Of a DNA stretch of 11,246 nt, positions 5,365 to 11,246 are shown piece after piece. Both the position numbers and the translations under genes were made by a program. The DNA lies in the NCBI GenBank assembly GCA_938036625.1, contig CALHQH010000016.1:1-11246 (forward strand). Direction: 5' to 3'. The notes under the pieces are model-generated. The model was not told the origin of the DNA, did not search any database, and saw nothing but the letters and a program-made list of their open reading frames with translations. The DNA is from an uncultured Candidatus Saccharibacteria bacterium. GTDB taxonomy: Bacteria; Patescibacteriota; Saccharimonadia; Saccharimonadales; Saccharimonadaceae. Numbering within the stretch: the stretch's first letter is position 1; every line of letters begins with the position of its first letter.

Positions 5365-7473
5365 TTAAGCATCGATTGTATCGGCTGCTTTGTCGTAGTG
5401 GTAGCGCAGCGCAAACTCTGCTTGCTTGCCCTTATTCCACTGCTGCACCGGCCGCAAATAACCCACCACCCGCGAATATATCTCACACGGCTCCTGGCAC
5501 TGTGGGCACGCCTCATGTTCACCGCGCAGGTAGCCATGATTCTTACAAACACTAAAGCTCGGACTGATCGTAAAGTATGGCAAGCGGTAATTGTGGCAGA
5601 TCGTTCGCACGAGCCCTTTGAGTGTTGTGGGGTCATCCATTCGCTCACCGAGGAAGAAGTGGATGACAGTGCCGCCAGTATATTTGGTCTGCAATTCGTC
5701 TTGGAGGTCAAGTAACTCAAAGAGATCGTCGGTGTAATTGACCGGCAGGTGTGTGCTGTTGGTGTAGAACGGCGCTGGCACCGCCTTGCCAATACCGTTG
5801 GCAAAATGCGCTGCTTCTGGGTAGTCGCGCTGGTCGATCTGCGCTAGGCGGTAGGTCGTGCCCTCAGCTGGCGTTGCCTCAAGATTATAGTTATTGCCAG
5901 TTTCTTCTTGGAATTTTACAAGCGTCTCGCGCATCAGATCGAGCGTCCGCTCGGCAAATTCCCGCCCTGCAGCCTGACCAATATCCGCACCAAGGAGATT
6001 AAGCGCTGCCTCATTCATGCCAATGAGGCCAATTGTCGAGAAATGATTCTTCCAGTATTCACCAAAGCGCCGCTTGATATCGCGCAGATAAAACTTGGTA
6101 TAGGGGTAGAGGTTGGCATCGGTTAGGCGCTCGAGTGTTTTGCGCTTAACTTCGAGACTATCACGCGCTTGCTCCATAAGGTGGACGAGACCAGCCCGAA
6201 ACGCTGCTTCGTCACTCGATTTCAGCGCCAAGCGAGGCAAATTAATCGTCACCACACCAACTGACCCCGTCATTGGGTTACTCCCAAACAGGCCACCACC
6301 ACGATATTCCAGTTGACGATTATCAATCCTCAGGCGGCAGCACATACTGCGCGCATCTTCTGGGCTCATATCACTATTCACAAAATTACTAAAGTATGGA
6401 ATGCCGTATTTTGCACTGGCTTCCCACAGGTTGTCGATCACAGGATTATCCCAGTCGAAATCAGCCGTGATGTTATACGTCGGAATCGGAAAAGTAAAGA
6501 CCCGTCCGTTGGCATCACCTTCCGTCATCACCTCAAGCAGTGCCCGATTGAAGGTATTCATCTCATTCTGGTAGTCGCCGTAGTTGCTCTCTTGCATCTC
6601 TCCGCCAATGATTACAGGTGTGCCCGCCATATGCTTAGGGCATTCGAGGTCAAGCGTGATGTTCGTAAACGGCGTTTGGAAGCCAACACGCGTTGGCACA
6701 TTAACATTAAAGATGAATTCTTGCAGCACCTGCTTCACCTCATCGTACGTTAGCCCATCCGCCCGAATAAATGGTGCGAGCAAGGTGTCGAAATTGCTAA
6801 AGGCCTGAGCACCAGCTGCCTCGCCCTGCAGTGTGTAGAAATAGTTCACGACCTGGCCGAGTGCCGTGCGAAAATGTCGGGCTGGCTTACACGAAATCTT
6901 GTTTGGCACACCAGTGAAACCCTGCCGGAGCAGATCCATTAAGTCCCAGCCCACACAATACACACTCACAAGGTTAAGATCGTGGATATGGAGGTCACCA
7001 GACCGATGAAGACGACCAATCTCTGGGCTGTAAATTTTGTTTAGCCAGTAGGTTTTGCTCACCTCACTTGAAATGTAATTATTCAGCCCCTGGAGGCTGT
7101 AACCCATGTTGGAATTCTCATTAACCCGCCAGTCAAGCTTGAGCAAATATTGGTCAATCAGGTCAACATGTGCACTAGCAGCAATCTCGCGCAGCTTTTG
7201 ATGCTGATCGCGATAAATAATGTACGCCTTGGCGGTCTTTTTATATGGCGAGCGAAGCAAGGTATCCTCCACCGCATCCTGCATCTGCTCCACCGTGAGT
7301 GTATCATCCGCTATAGTCTGCTGCGCCTGGGCAATCGCCGCCTGAGCTAACTGATAGGCCTCTTCCTCAGCAAACTCACCCGTCTCCAGGCCAGCTCGTT
7401 CGATTGCTGCCATAATTTTTGTGTCGTCAAATGCCACGATGCGCCCATCGCGTTTGGTAATTGTGTGATACAT
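5365..7473 (-). CDS. nrdD: Anaerobic (class III) ribonucleoside-triphosphate reductase
   Basis: A 702-residue oxygen-sensitive enzyme that reduces NTPs to dNTPs with a glycyl radical. An ATP-cone allosteric domain occupies about 1-92 (ITKRDGRIVAFD at the start). The barrel holds the active-site region VYCVGWDL with Cys173, an SMCCRL motif with Cys378/Cys379, and GGLFGSNP with Asn399; Cys and Asn here would fit the formate-using type, but an alignment is needed. The C-terminus has a metal site, Cys643, His646, Cys656, Cys659, plus an extra Cys663, then SRVVGYLRP with the radical-bearing Gly671. The length is normal and all key parts are intact. The frame extends to an ATG at 7494, but the ATG at 7473 has GGAGG just upstream and begins at the conserved domain, so I chose it. 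It is first of four genes, behind an NrdR-like promoter region. Confidence 0.96.
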   Translation of the reverse strand: MYHTITKRDGRIVAFDDTKIMAAIERAGLETGEFAEEEAYQLAQAAIAQAQQTIADDTLTVEQMQDAVEDTLLRSPYKKTAKAYIIYRDQHQKLREIAASAHVDLIDQYLLKLDWRVNENSNMGYSLQGLNNYISSEVSKTYWLNKIYSPEIGRLHRSGDLHIHDLNLVSVYCVGWDLMDLLRQGFTGVPNKISCKPARHFRTALGQVVNYFYTLQGEAAGAQAFSNFDTLLAPFIRADGLTYDEVKQVLQEFIFNVNVPTRVGFQTPFTNITLDLECPKHMAGTPVIIGGEMQESNYGDYQNEMNTFNRALLEVMTEGDANGRVFTFPIPTYNITADFDWDNPVIDNLWEASAKYGIPYFSNFVNSDMSPEDARSMCCRLRIDNRQLEYRGGGLFGSNPMTGSVGVVTINLPRLALKSSDEAAFRAGLVHLMEQARDSLEVKRKTLERLTDANLYPYTKFYLRDIKRRFGEYWKNHFSTIGLIGMNEAALNLLGADIGQAAGREFAERTLDLMRETLVKFQEETGNNYNLEATPAEGTTYRLAQIDQRDYPEAAHFANGIGKAVPAPFYTNSTHLPVNYTDDLFELLDLQDELQTKYTGGTVIHFFLGERMDDPTTLKGLVRTICHNYRLPYFTISPSFSVCKNHGYLRGEHEACPQCQEPCEIYSRVVGYLRPVQQWNKGKQAEFALRYHYDKAADTIDA

Positions 7474-7569
7474 ATCCCTCCCTTTACCTGCCATGGCAGC
7501 ACCTGTGCCACAACAGAGTGTTTATCCTTGTTTTTATGATTGTGCAAGCATCGATTACTAGTGTTATAG

Positions 7570-7585
7570 ACACCATATATAGCGC
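7570..7585. promoter_or_regulatory. NrdR box 1 (downstream of nrdD start of transcription)
   Basis: ACACCATATATAGCGC matches the NrdR box consensus aCaCwAtATaTwGtGt at about 13 of 16 positions. It covers roughly +3 to +18 of the predicted nrdD transcript. NrdR is the zinc/ATP-cone repressor of ribonucleotide reductase genes in bacteria; its gene is not in this window. Confidence 0.65.
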
Positions 7586-7594
7586 TTACTATGC

Positions 7595-7623
7595 ACTATA
7601 CTACTCCATATACTGTGGGTCAA
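7595..7623 (-). promoter_or_regulatory. nrdD operon promoter
   Basis: On the minus strand TTGACC (7618-7623), a 17-base spacer and TATAGT (7595-7600) match consensus at 5/6 each. Transcription should start near 7588, leaving a leader of about 115 bases before the nrdD ATG with GGAGG at 7477-7481. The two NrdR-like boxes flank and overlap the -10 region, which suits repression when dNTP levels are adequate. Confidence 0.7.
7603..7618. promoter_or_regulatory. NrdR box 2 (in the nrdD promoter spacer)
   Basis: ACTCCATATACTGTGG matches the NrdR box consensus at about 12 of 16 positions and lies 33 bp from box 1, about three helical turns, the usual arrangement of paired NrdR boxes. It fills the spacer between the -35 and -10 hexamers of the nrdD promoter. 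Confidence 0.6.
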
Positions 7624-7796
7624 GCGTGATATTCACAACGACTATATTGGCATGACCTCTGTTGTATAGAGAGCGTGACAGTGGCCGGGGTAATTTGTTG
7701 TTATTTTTATCAGCAACACCGCAACCCACCAAAAGTCGATCAATCACAGAGTCTCTACATTCAATATAAAGCGCAGCCCTGACAAACTACGCACTA
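7624..7796. other. Divergent intergenic region, nothing further seen
   Basis: This stretch lies between the nrdD promoter and the tRNA-Gln promoter. It is AT-rich in its middle, around 7690-7710. I see no frame with coding character, no convincing hairpin and no further NrdR-like box. Confidence 0.5.
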
Positions 7797-7825
7797 TTGA
7801 TCCACTCTCGCAAGCATGGTACAAT
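7797..7825 (+). promoter_or_regulatory. Promoter of tRNA-Gln
   Basis: TTGATC (7797-7802), a 17-base spacer and TACAAT (7820-7825) match the consensus hexamers at 4/6 and 5/6 positions. Transcription would begin near 7832, about 14 bases before the mature 5' end, leaving a short 5' trailer for RNase P. Confidence 0.65.
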
Positions 7826-7845
7826 ACGGAGGCGCCACGCAGTGA

Positions 7846-7920
7846 TGGGCCGTCGCCAAGTGGTAAGGCACCAGGTTTTGGTCCTGGCATTCGGGGGTTC
7901 GAATCCCTCCGGCCCAGCCA
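7846..7920 (+). tRNA. tRNA-Gln (anticodon UUG)
   Basis: A complete 75-base cloverleaf. The acceptor stem TGGGCCG (7846-7852) pairs perfectly with CGGCCCA (7910-7916). The anticodon stem CCAGG/CCTGG encloses the loop TTTTGGT with anticodon TTG at 7878-7880, which reads CAA and, by wobble, CAG. The T arm is GGGGG-TTCGAAT-CCCTC with one G-T pair. The discriminator is G7917 and the terminal CCA (7918-7920) is encoded in the DNA. It is a single tRNA with its own promoter, and I see no duplication of its 3' end nearby that would mark an integrated element. Confidence 0.97.
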
Positions 7921-7940
7921 TTTACGAGTAGACTCGTAAA
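7921..7940 (+). terminator. Hairpin directly after tRNA-Gln
   Basis: TTTACGAG (7921-7928), loop TAGA, CTCGTAAA (7933-7940): a perfect 8-base stem that begins at the base after CCA. There is no U-tract after it, so it may act as a processing or stabilising element rather than an ordinary intrinsic terminator. Confidence 0.45.
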
Positions 7941-8001
7941 AGCGAGATAGGCAAAGACGCGTAATTATTCTAAATCTCCTCCGGTTTCCGGTTCAATCGA
8001 C

Positions 8002-8022
8002 GCCGCGTATTGTTACGCCGGC
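8002..8022 (-). terminator. Possible terminator hairpin after the ATPase-NUDIX operon
   Basis: On the minus strand GCC-(G)-GCGTA, loop ACAA, TACGCGGC forms an 8-base stem with one bulge, 15 bases after the NUDIX stop codon. There is no T-run after it, so intrinsic termination is uncertain. A smaller CCGG-TTT-CCGG palindrome follows at 7981-7991. Confidence 0.35.
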
Positions 8023-8037
8023 TGTCACAGGTAGTTC

Positions 8038-8442
8038 CTATATATAAAACTGATCTATATTGGCCGACAGTGTCGAGTCAAGCTCAACCTGCCCTAGCTC
8101 ATCGACCCCAATATACCGCAGCTCGCTGACATCTGTCGTGGTTGTGGGTAGCGACGCGAGGCGAACGTGGTAGGCGATAATGAGCACTGGGGTGTCGAAC
8201 TTTTTGCTCCATGTTGGGATGATGATCGGCGCTGTGCTTGCAATTTCTATCTCGGTGCCCAGCTCTTCTCGGCACTCACGCCGCAAGGCCTCGGCTATGT
8301 CCTCGCCGTGCTCTAGCCCGCCACCGGGTAAATCCCATGTATCGCTCCTCTCGCGGACGAATAGTAACTTTCCATTATTATCATAAATCAGTCCCTTGAC
8401 TGACACGCGATAGCCAGCTCGGATATGTTTGAGCTCAGGCAT
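8038..8442 (-). CDS. NUDIX hydrolase
   Basis: A 134-residue single-domain NUDIX protein. The complete NUDIX box G-x5-E-x7-RE-x2-EE-x-G runs from Gly41 to Gly62 with Glu47, Arg55, Glu56, Glu59 and Glu60, which bind the metal and catalyse attack on a nucleoside-diphosphate-linked substrate. The preceding WDLPGGGLEHGE is the standard entry to the box. The size matches small NTP-sanitising or nucleotide-sugar hydrolases; I cannot name the substrate. The frame extends upstream to 8631, but only over the ATPase gene. Of two ATGs, 8448 and 8442, the second is seven bases after GGAGG, so I chose it. The start overlaps the end of the ATPase gene by eight bases, which points to coupled translation. Confidence 0.9.
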   Translation of the reverse strand: MPELKHIRAGYRVSVKGLIYDNNGKLLFVRERSDTWDLPGGGLEHGEDIAEALRRECREELGTEIEIASTAPIIIPTWSKKFDTPVLIIAYHVRLASLPTTTTDVSELRYIGVDELGQVELDSTLSANIDQFYI

Positions 8443-10939
8443 GATCATCCCTCCTGCCCCACCATTTGTGTATCTCGCAGGTGATGATCGGGATGACGAA
8501 CGAAGCGAGGCCGGTAAGTGCGCCGTGCCAGAAGTTGATCGGTGTGATGTGGAGGATTGTGCCAAGCGGGCCGAAGAAGACCAGTAGCTGCAACATGACC
8601 GACAGGCCGATACCGGCGTAAAAACTGGCATTCATGACCCTGAGGCGGGTGAAGATTGATTCACTGTCGGAGCGGGCGTTGAAGGCATTGGCCCACTGGC
8701 TGACCACCAGCGAGATAAAGGCTAGCGTCTGCGCGTAGTCGTGCCCGTAATGCTTCTCGAAAAAGATATAGACGGCCAGCGCCATGACTGACATGGTGGC
8801 AGCGACGATGACCATTCGCCAGATCATTTGATGGCTGAGAATCGGTGCGTCGGGGTGTTCGGGCGAGCGGTTCATGGCCTGCTTTTCGCCTGGTTCCAGG
8901 CCAAGCGGGATGACCATCGAGGTGTCGGTCACCAAATTAACCCACAGAATTTGTACCGGCTCCAGCGGCGTCTTGATGCCGATGAGCAGTGCGCCGAGCA
9001 TGGTGATCAGCTCGCCAGTGTTAGTCGATAGTAGATAAAACAGCATGCGGCGGATGTTGGCGATGATGGTGCGGCCCTCGCGCATGGCGTCGATGATGGT
9101 CTTGAAATTATCGTTGAGCAGAATGATATCGCCAGCGTCTTTGGCGATGTGCGAGCCCGAACCCATAGCCACGCCGACATGGGCGTTGGTCAGTGCCGGT
9201 ACGTCGTTGACGCCGTCGCCAGTCATGGCGGTGATGTGATGCTTTTTGAGAATGGTCAGTAGGCGGTATTTTTGCTCGGGGATGACGCGGGAGAAGACCT
9301 TGGTTTTGGTGACGATGGCGTCTAGCTGATCGTCGGACAGCTTGGCCATATCACGGCAGTCGAACACCTCGTCGCGATTCTCGACCATGCCGAGCTCCCG
9401 GCCAATCTGATAGGCTGTCTCGAAATGATCGCCAGTGATCATCCGCACCGACACGCCCGCTTTCAGGGCGGCCCGGATAGCTCGCGGCGCCTCTGGTCGC
9501 AGCACATCAGCCACGGCCACGAAGCCGGCGAACGTCAACTTGCCGAGCTGATCAAAGCTATCAATTGCCTCGTCCAGCTCACCCGTCGCCAGTCCAATCA
9601 CTCGGTAGCCGCGAGCGGTCATCTCATCAAGCATCTGCTGGGCACGCTTCTTGGTGCGGGCCGACACGCGACAGGCCGCCAGGATGGCTTCGGGTGCACC
9701 CTTGACGTACAAGCGAAACTGCCGGCCGTGATGCCAGATGGTGGCGGACCTGGCGTGGGCTTGACTGAATGGCAGGTCACGAACTGGCGCGTGGCGCGGG
9801 CTGGCGCTCTGCTTGCGGGCGTATTCATTGAGAGCGATGTCCAGCGGATCGTGGCTCTTGGCGTGAGCGCGGTTGACCGCTAGCCCGATGATGCGGTCGA
9901 TGTTCTCTGTCGCCTCGTCCGGTGTCCAGGTTTGCTGAACGGTCAGTTTGTTCTTGGTCAGGGTACCTGTCTTGTCGGTGGCGATGGTGGTGATGACGCC
10001 GATGGTCTCGATGGCGCGCATTTGATGCACCAGCGCCTTTTTGGCGGCCATCCGCCGCATCCCCAAGACCAGCACCACGGAAATGGCAATCGGCAAGCTC
10101 TCCGGCACGGCACTTACCGCGAGGGCCATGACAAAACGCAGACTCTCGAGTACATCCATGCCGCGCAGCAAGCTCAGCCCAAAGGCGACGAGGGCGATGG
10201 CCGAGACGGCGGCGATGACTTTGGTGATGAGGGTGTCGATTTTTCGCTGGACTGGGCTTTGGGTCGATTCGCGCTTGGAGAGCATGGCGAGATTACCGAA
10301 CTCTGTCTGATTGCCGGTGGCAACGACCACGCCGGTGCTGGTGCCGCTGACGACGAATGAGCCCTGAAACAGCATGTTGGTTTGCTCGTACATTTCTTTG
10401 GTGCCGGTGAGGGCGTCGGTTTGTTTGGAGATTGGCAGTGATTCGCCGGTCAGTTGCGCCTCGTCCACCCGCAAGTTGGCGCTACGAATGAGGCGGATGT
10501 CGGCGGGAACTTTCCCGCCCTCAGCCAGCGAGACGAGGTCGCCCGGAACTAGCTGGCTGGCGTCGATGCGCGTGGTGCGATTGACGCGGTGGACGTCGAC
10601 TTTTTGGGCGTCGTGACGGGACAGGCTGCGTAGCACACGGTCAGTTGAGAAGCGCTGAATGTAGAAAATAACGGCCGAGATGGCGGTGATGACAAAGATG
10701 ATGATGGCGTCAATGGCCTCGCCGTGCCAGAGGCTGATGATGGCGGCGATGAGCAGGACGAGCATAAAAATGTCGAGGAATGGCTCGAGAATGATGCGCC
10801 AGAGCGGTTCGGATTGGATTTTGATGATGTTGAGGCCATAGCGTTTTTGGCGGCGCTGGACTTCGGCCGCGCTCAGGCCGCCATCCGAGGAACTAAGTCG
10901 CCGCAGCGCCTCGTCGCTTGATGATTGATAAAAATGCAT
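8435..10939 (-). CDS. Calcium-type P-type cation-transporting ATPase
   Basis: An 834-residue P-type ATPase (type II), which pumps a cation across the membrane using ATP. All core motifs are intact: TGES (164-167) in the actuator domain, DKTGT with phosphorylated Asp322, KGAPE (413-417) in the nucleotide domain and TGDGVND (573-579). Ion-site residues follow the SERCA pattern: PES with Glu280 in segment M4, Asn640 and Glu643 in M5, Asn668, Thr671 and Asp672 in M6. The position matching the SERCA M8 glutamate looks like Gln748. Ten membrane segments are apparent and no N-terminal metal-binding domain is present. Calcium is the likeliest substrate, but Mn2+ or another cation is possible. The frame extends to 10984, yet a perfect -10 box six bases before the ATG at 10939 decides the start. 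It is followed by, and overlaps, the NUDIX gene. Confidence 0.93.
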   Translation of the reverse strand: MHFYQSSSDEALRRLSSSDGGLSAAEVQRRQKRYGLNIIKIQSEPLWRIILEPFLDIFMLVLLIAAIISLWHGEAIDAIIIFVITAISAVIFYIQRFSTDRVLRSLSRHDAQKVDVHRVNRTTRIDASQLVPGDLVSLAEGGKVPADIRLIRSANLRVDEAQLTGESLPISKQTDALTGTKEMYEQTNMLFQGSFVVSGTSTGVVVATGNQTEFGNLAMLSKRESTQSPVQRKIDTLITKVIAAVSAIALVAFGLSLLRGMDVLESLRFVMALAVSAVPESLPIAISVVLVLGMRRMAAKKALVHQMRAIETIGVITTIATDKTGTLTKNKLTVQQTWTPDEATENIDRIIGLAVNRAHAKSHDPLDIALNEYARKQSASPRHAPVRDLPFSQAHARSATIWHHGRQFRLYVKGAPEAILAACRVSARTKKRAQQMLDEMTARGYRVIGLATGELDEAIDSFDQLGKLTFAGFVAVADVLRPEAPRAIRAALKAGVSVRMITGDHFETAYQIGRELGMVENRDEVFDCRDMAKLSDDQLDAIVTKTKVFSRVIPEQKYRLLTILKKHHITAMTGDGVNDVPALTNAHVGVAMGSGSHIAKDAGDIILLNDNFKTIIDAMREGRTIIANIRRMLFYLLSTNTGELITMLGALLIGIKTPLEPVQILWVNLVTDTSMVIPLGLEPGEKQAMNRSPEHPDAPILSHQMIWRMVIVAATMSVMALAVYIFFEKHYGHDYAQTLAFISLVVSQWANAFNARSDSESIFTRLRVMNASFYAGIGLSVMLQLLVFFGPLGTILHITPINFWHGALTGLASFVIPIITCEIHKWWGRRDDHA

Positions 10940-10945
10940 ACGGTT

Positions 10946-10951
10946 ATTATA
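10946..10951 (-). promoter_or_regulatory. -10 box of the ATPase gene (leaderless)
   Basis: A perfect TATAAT on the minus strand followed by AACCGT and then the ATG at 10939. There is no extended TG and only a weak -35 (TTCCCC at 10969-10974, 17 bases away). The spacing to the ATG is identical to that of rmuC and the PAP2 gene. No Shine-Dalgarno sequence is present. Confidence 0.55.
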
Positions 10952-11021
10952 GCGTGAAGTGTGGTTTGGGGGAAATGGTAGCAAGCGGCTTGGGGTATAG
11001 CTTGAAATGGCGGGTAGTCAT
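10947..11021 (-). CDS. Possible 24-codon leader ORF
   Basis: ATG at 11021, 24 codons, TAA at 10947-10949. The peptide begins MTTRHFKLYPKPL, is basic and proline-containing, and has no recognisable motif. A TATACT box (11029-11034) lies seven bases before the ATG, as with the leaderless genes nearby. The stop codon overlaps the -10 box of the ATPase gene, whose ATG follows eight bases after the stop. It could be a small regulatory ORF, or this could simply be a second promoter with a chance frame. Confidence 0.25.
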   Translation of the reverse strand: MTTRHFKLYPKPLATISPKPHFTL

Positions 11022-11028
11022 TGTACCT

Positions 11029-11034
11029 AGTATA
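11029..11034 (-). promoter_or_regulatory. Possible second upstream promoter of the ATPase operon
   Basis: TATACT on the minus strand, with an inverted repeat GTCGC-TATTCT-GCGAC at 11041-11056 where a -35 or an operator would lie. No good -35 hexamer is seen. It would yield a transcript with a leader of about 82 bases before the ATPase ATG. Confidence 0.35.
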
Positions 11035-11070
11035 GCTGAGGTCGCTATTCTGCGACAGTTAATTACAGGC

Positions 11071-11106
11071 AAAAAGGTGCGCCTCCGGCTTCTGCCTCGC
11101 GCACCT
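11071..11106 (-). terminator. Intrinsic terminator of the gene at the right edge
   Basis: On the minus strand AGGTGCGC (11099-11106) pairs with GCGCACCT (11075-11082), an 8-base stem with a GGC-AGAA-GCC inner helix possible in the loop, and is followed by a run of T (11071-11075). This is a standard intrinsic terminator, about 95 bases after the stop codon of the partial gene on the right and before the ATPase promoter region. Confidence 0.7.
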
Positions 11107-11200
11107 CTTGCTCGAGATGGGGGTTGTATGAGTTGATCATCGTCGGTCAACCCGGTCGCTTCACGTATAGCAAGTGACGTGGGCCGTACTGCGCCCGACG

Positions 11201-11246
11201 CTACGCCCGTAGCTTCTTATCCTTCAGCTTCAACACCACATCCGCC
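11201..11246 (-). CDS. Partial hypothetical protein, C-terminal fragment
   Basis: On the minus strand a frame enters from the window edge and ends at TAG (11201-11203), coding ADVVLKLKDKKLRA at its C-terminus. The codon choice and the basic end look like real coding sequence, and an intrinsic terminator follows at 11071-11106 on the same strand. Fourteen codons are too few to assign a family. Between 11107 and 11200 I see only short imperfect palindromes. Confidence 0.45.
   Translation of the reverse strand, partial: ADVVLKLKDKKLRA

Noticed and set aside
7846..8037. Integration site (attB/attL) at the 3' end of tRNA-Gln
   Set aside because: No repeat of the tRNA 3' end, integrase gene or foreign cargo follows; the short CCTCCGG shared with 7978-7984 is too short.
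7941..8037. Second tRNA or tmRNA fragment suggested by CCGGTTCAATC
   Set aside because: The T-arm-like stretch has no complementary stem and no acceptor or anticodon arm can be drawn.
8443..8631. N-terminal extension of the NUDIX frame
   Set aside because: It is a Ser-rich shadow of the ATPase C-terminus; the ATG at 8442 has GGAGG seven bases upstream.
9425..10360. Two long plus-strand frames inside the ATPase region
   Set aside because: They are antisense to conserved P-type ATPase motifs. Long opposite-strand frames are expected in this GC-richer gene.
1..11246. CRISPR array, insertion sequence or alternative genetic code
   Set aside because: No spaced direct repeats, no transposase motifs or terminal inverted repeats, and all three standard stop codons end recognisable genes.

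Overview
The window reads as a compact bacterial chromosome segment of roughly even base composition, using the standard genetic code: TAA, TAG and TGA all end genes and no in-frame TGA has to be read through. Gene content (anaerobic class III ribonucleotide reductase, a lone RmuC, a small lipid phosphatase, several hypotheticals without recognisable relatives), short intergenic spaces and promoters abutting start codons suggest a host-associated anaerobe of the Candidate Phyla Radiation, with Saccharibacteria (TM7) my best guess. This is inference from style and content; no marker gene in the window settles it.

Layout, left to right. A partial minus-strand gene (1-113) diverges from a peptidase E-like serine hydrolase (148-783, +). 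That gene converges on rmuC (814-1893, -). A gap of about 320 bases with an inverted repeat (1894-2213) follows. Then come two minus-strand membrane proteins, a five-segment protein of unknown function (2214-2864) and a PAP2-type phosphatase (2902-3396).

The centre is a four-gene minus-strand operon read from 7473 down to 3455: nrdD (anaerobic NTP reductase), nrdG (its radical-SAM activase), a ferredoxin-NADP reductase-like flavoprotein, and a small protein with four N-terminal cysteines and a proline-rich tail. The last three overlap at their start/stop codons. Its promoter (TTGACC, 17 bp, TATAGT) carries two NrdR-box-like palindromes 33 bp apart, one in the spacer and one over the predicted start of transcription. 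The operon therefore looks like one dNTP-synthesis module under NrdR control that may carry its own reductase to feed electrons to NrdG.

To the right is a plus-strand tRNA-Gln(UUG) with encoded CCA and its own promoter, then a hairpin-rich convergent gap. A minus-strand pair follows: a calcium-type P-type ATPase (8435-10939) overlapping a NUDIX hydrolase (8038-8442). The right end holds the ATPase promoter, a possible 24-codon upstream ORF, a minus-strand intrinsic terminator and the last codons of another minus-strand gene.

Two modes of translation start coexist. rmuC, the PAP2 gene and the ATPase gene each have a -10 box exactly six bases before the ATG, which predicts leaderless mRNAs. 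nrdD, nrdG, the NUDIX gene and the five-segment membrane protein have clear Shine-Dalgarno sequences.
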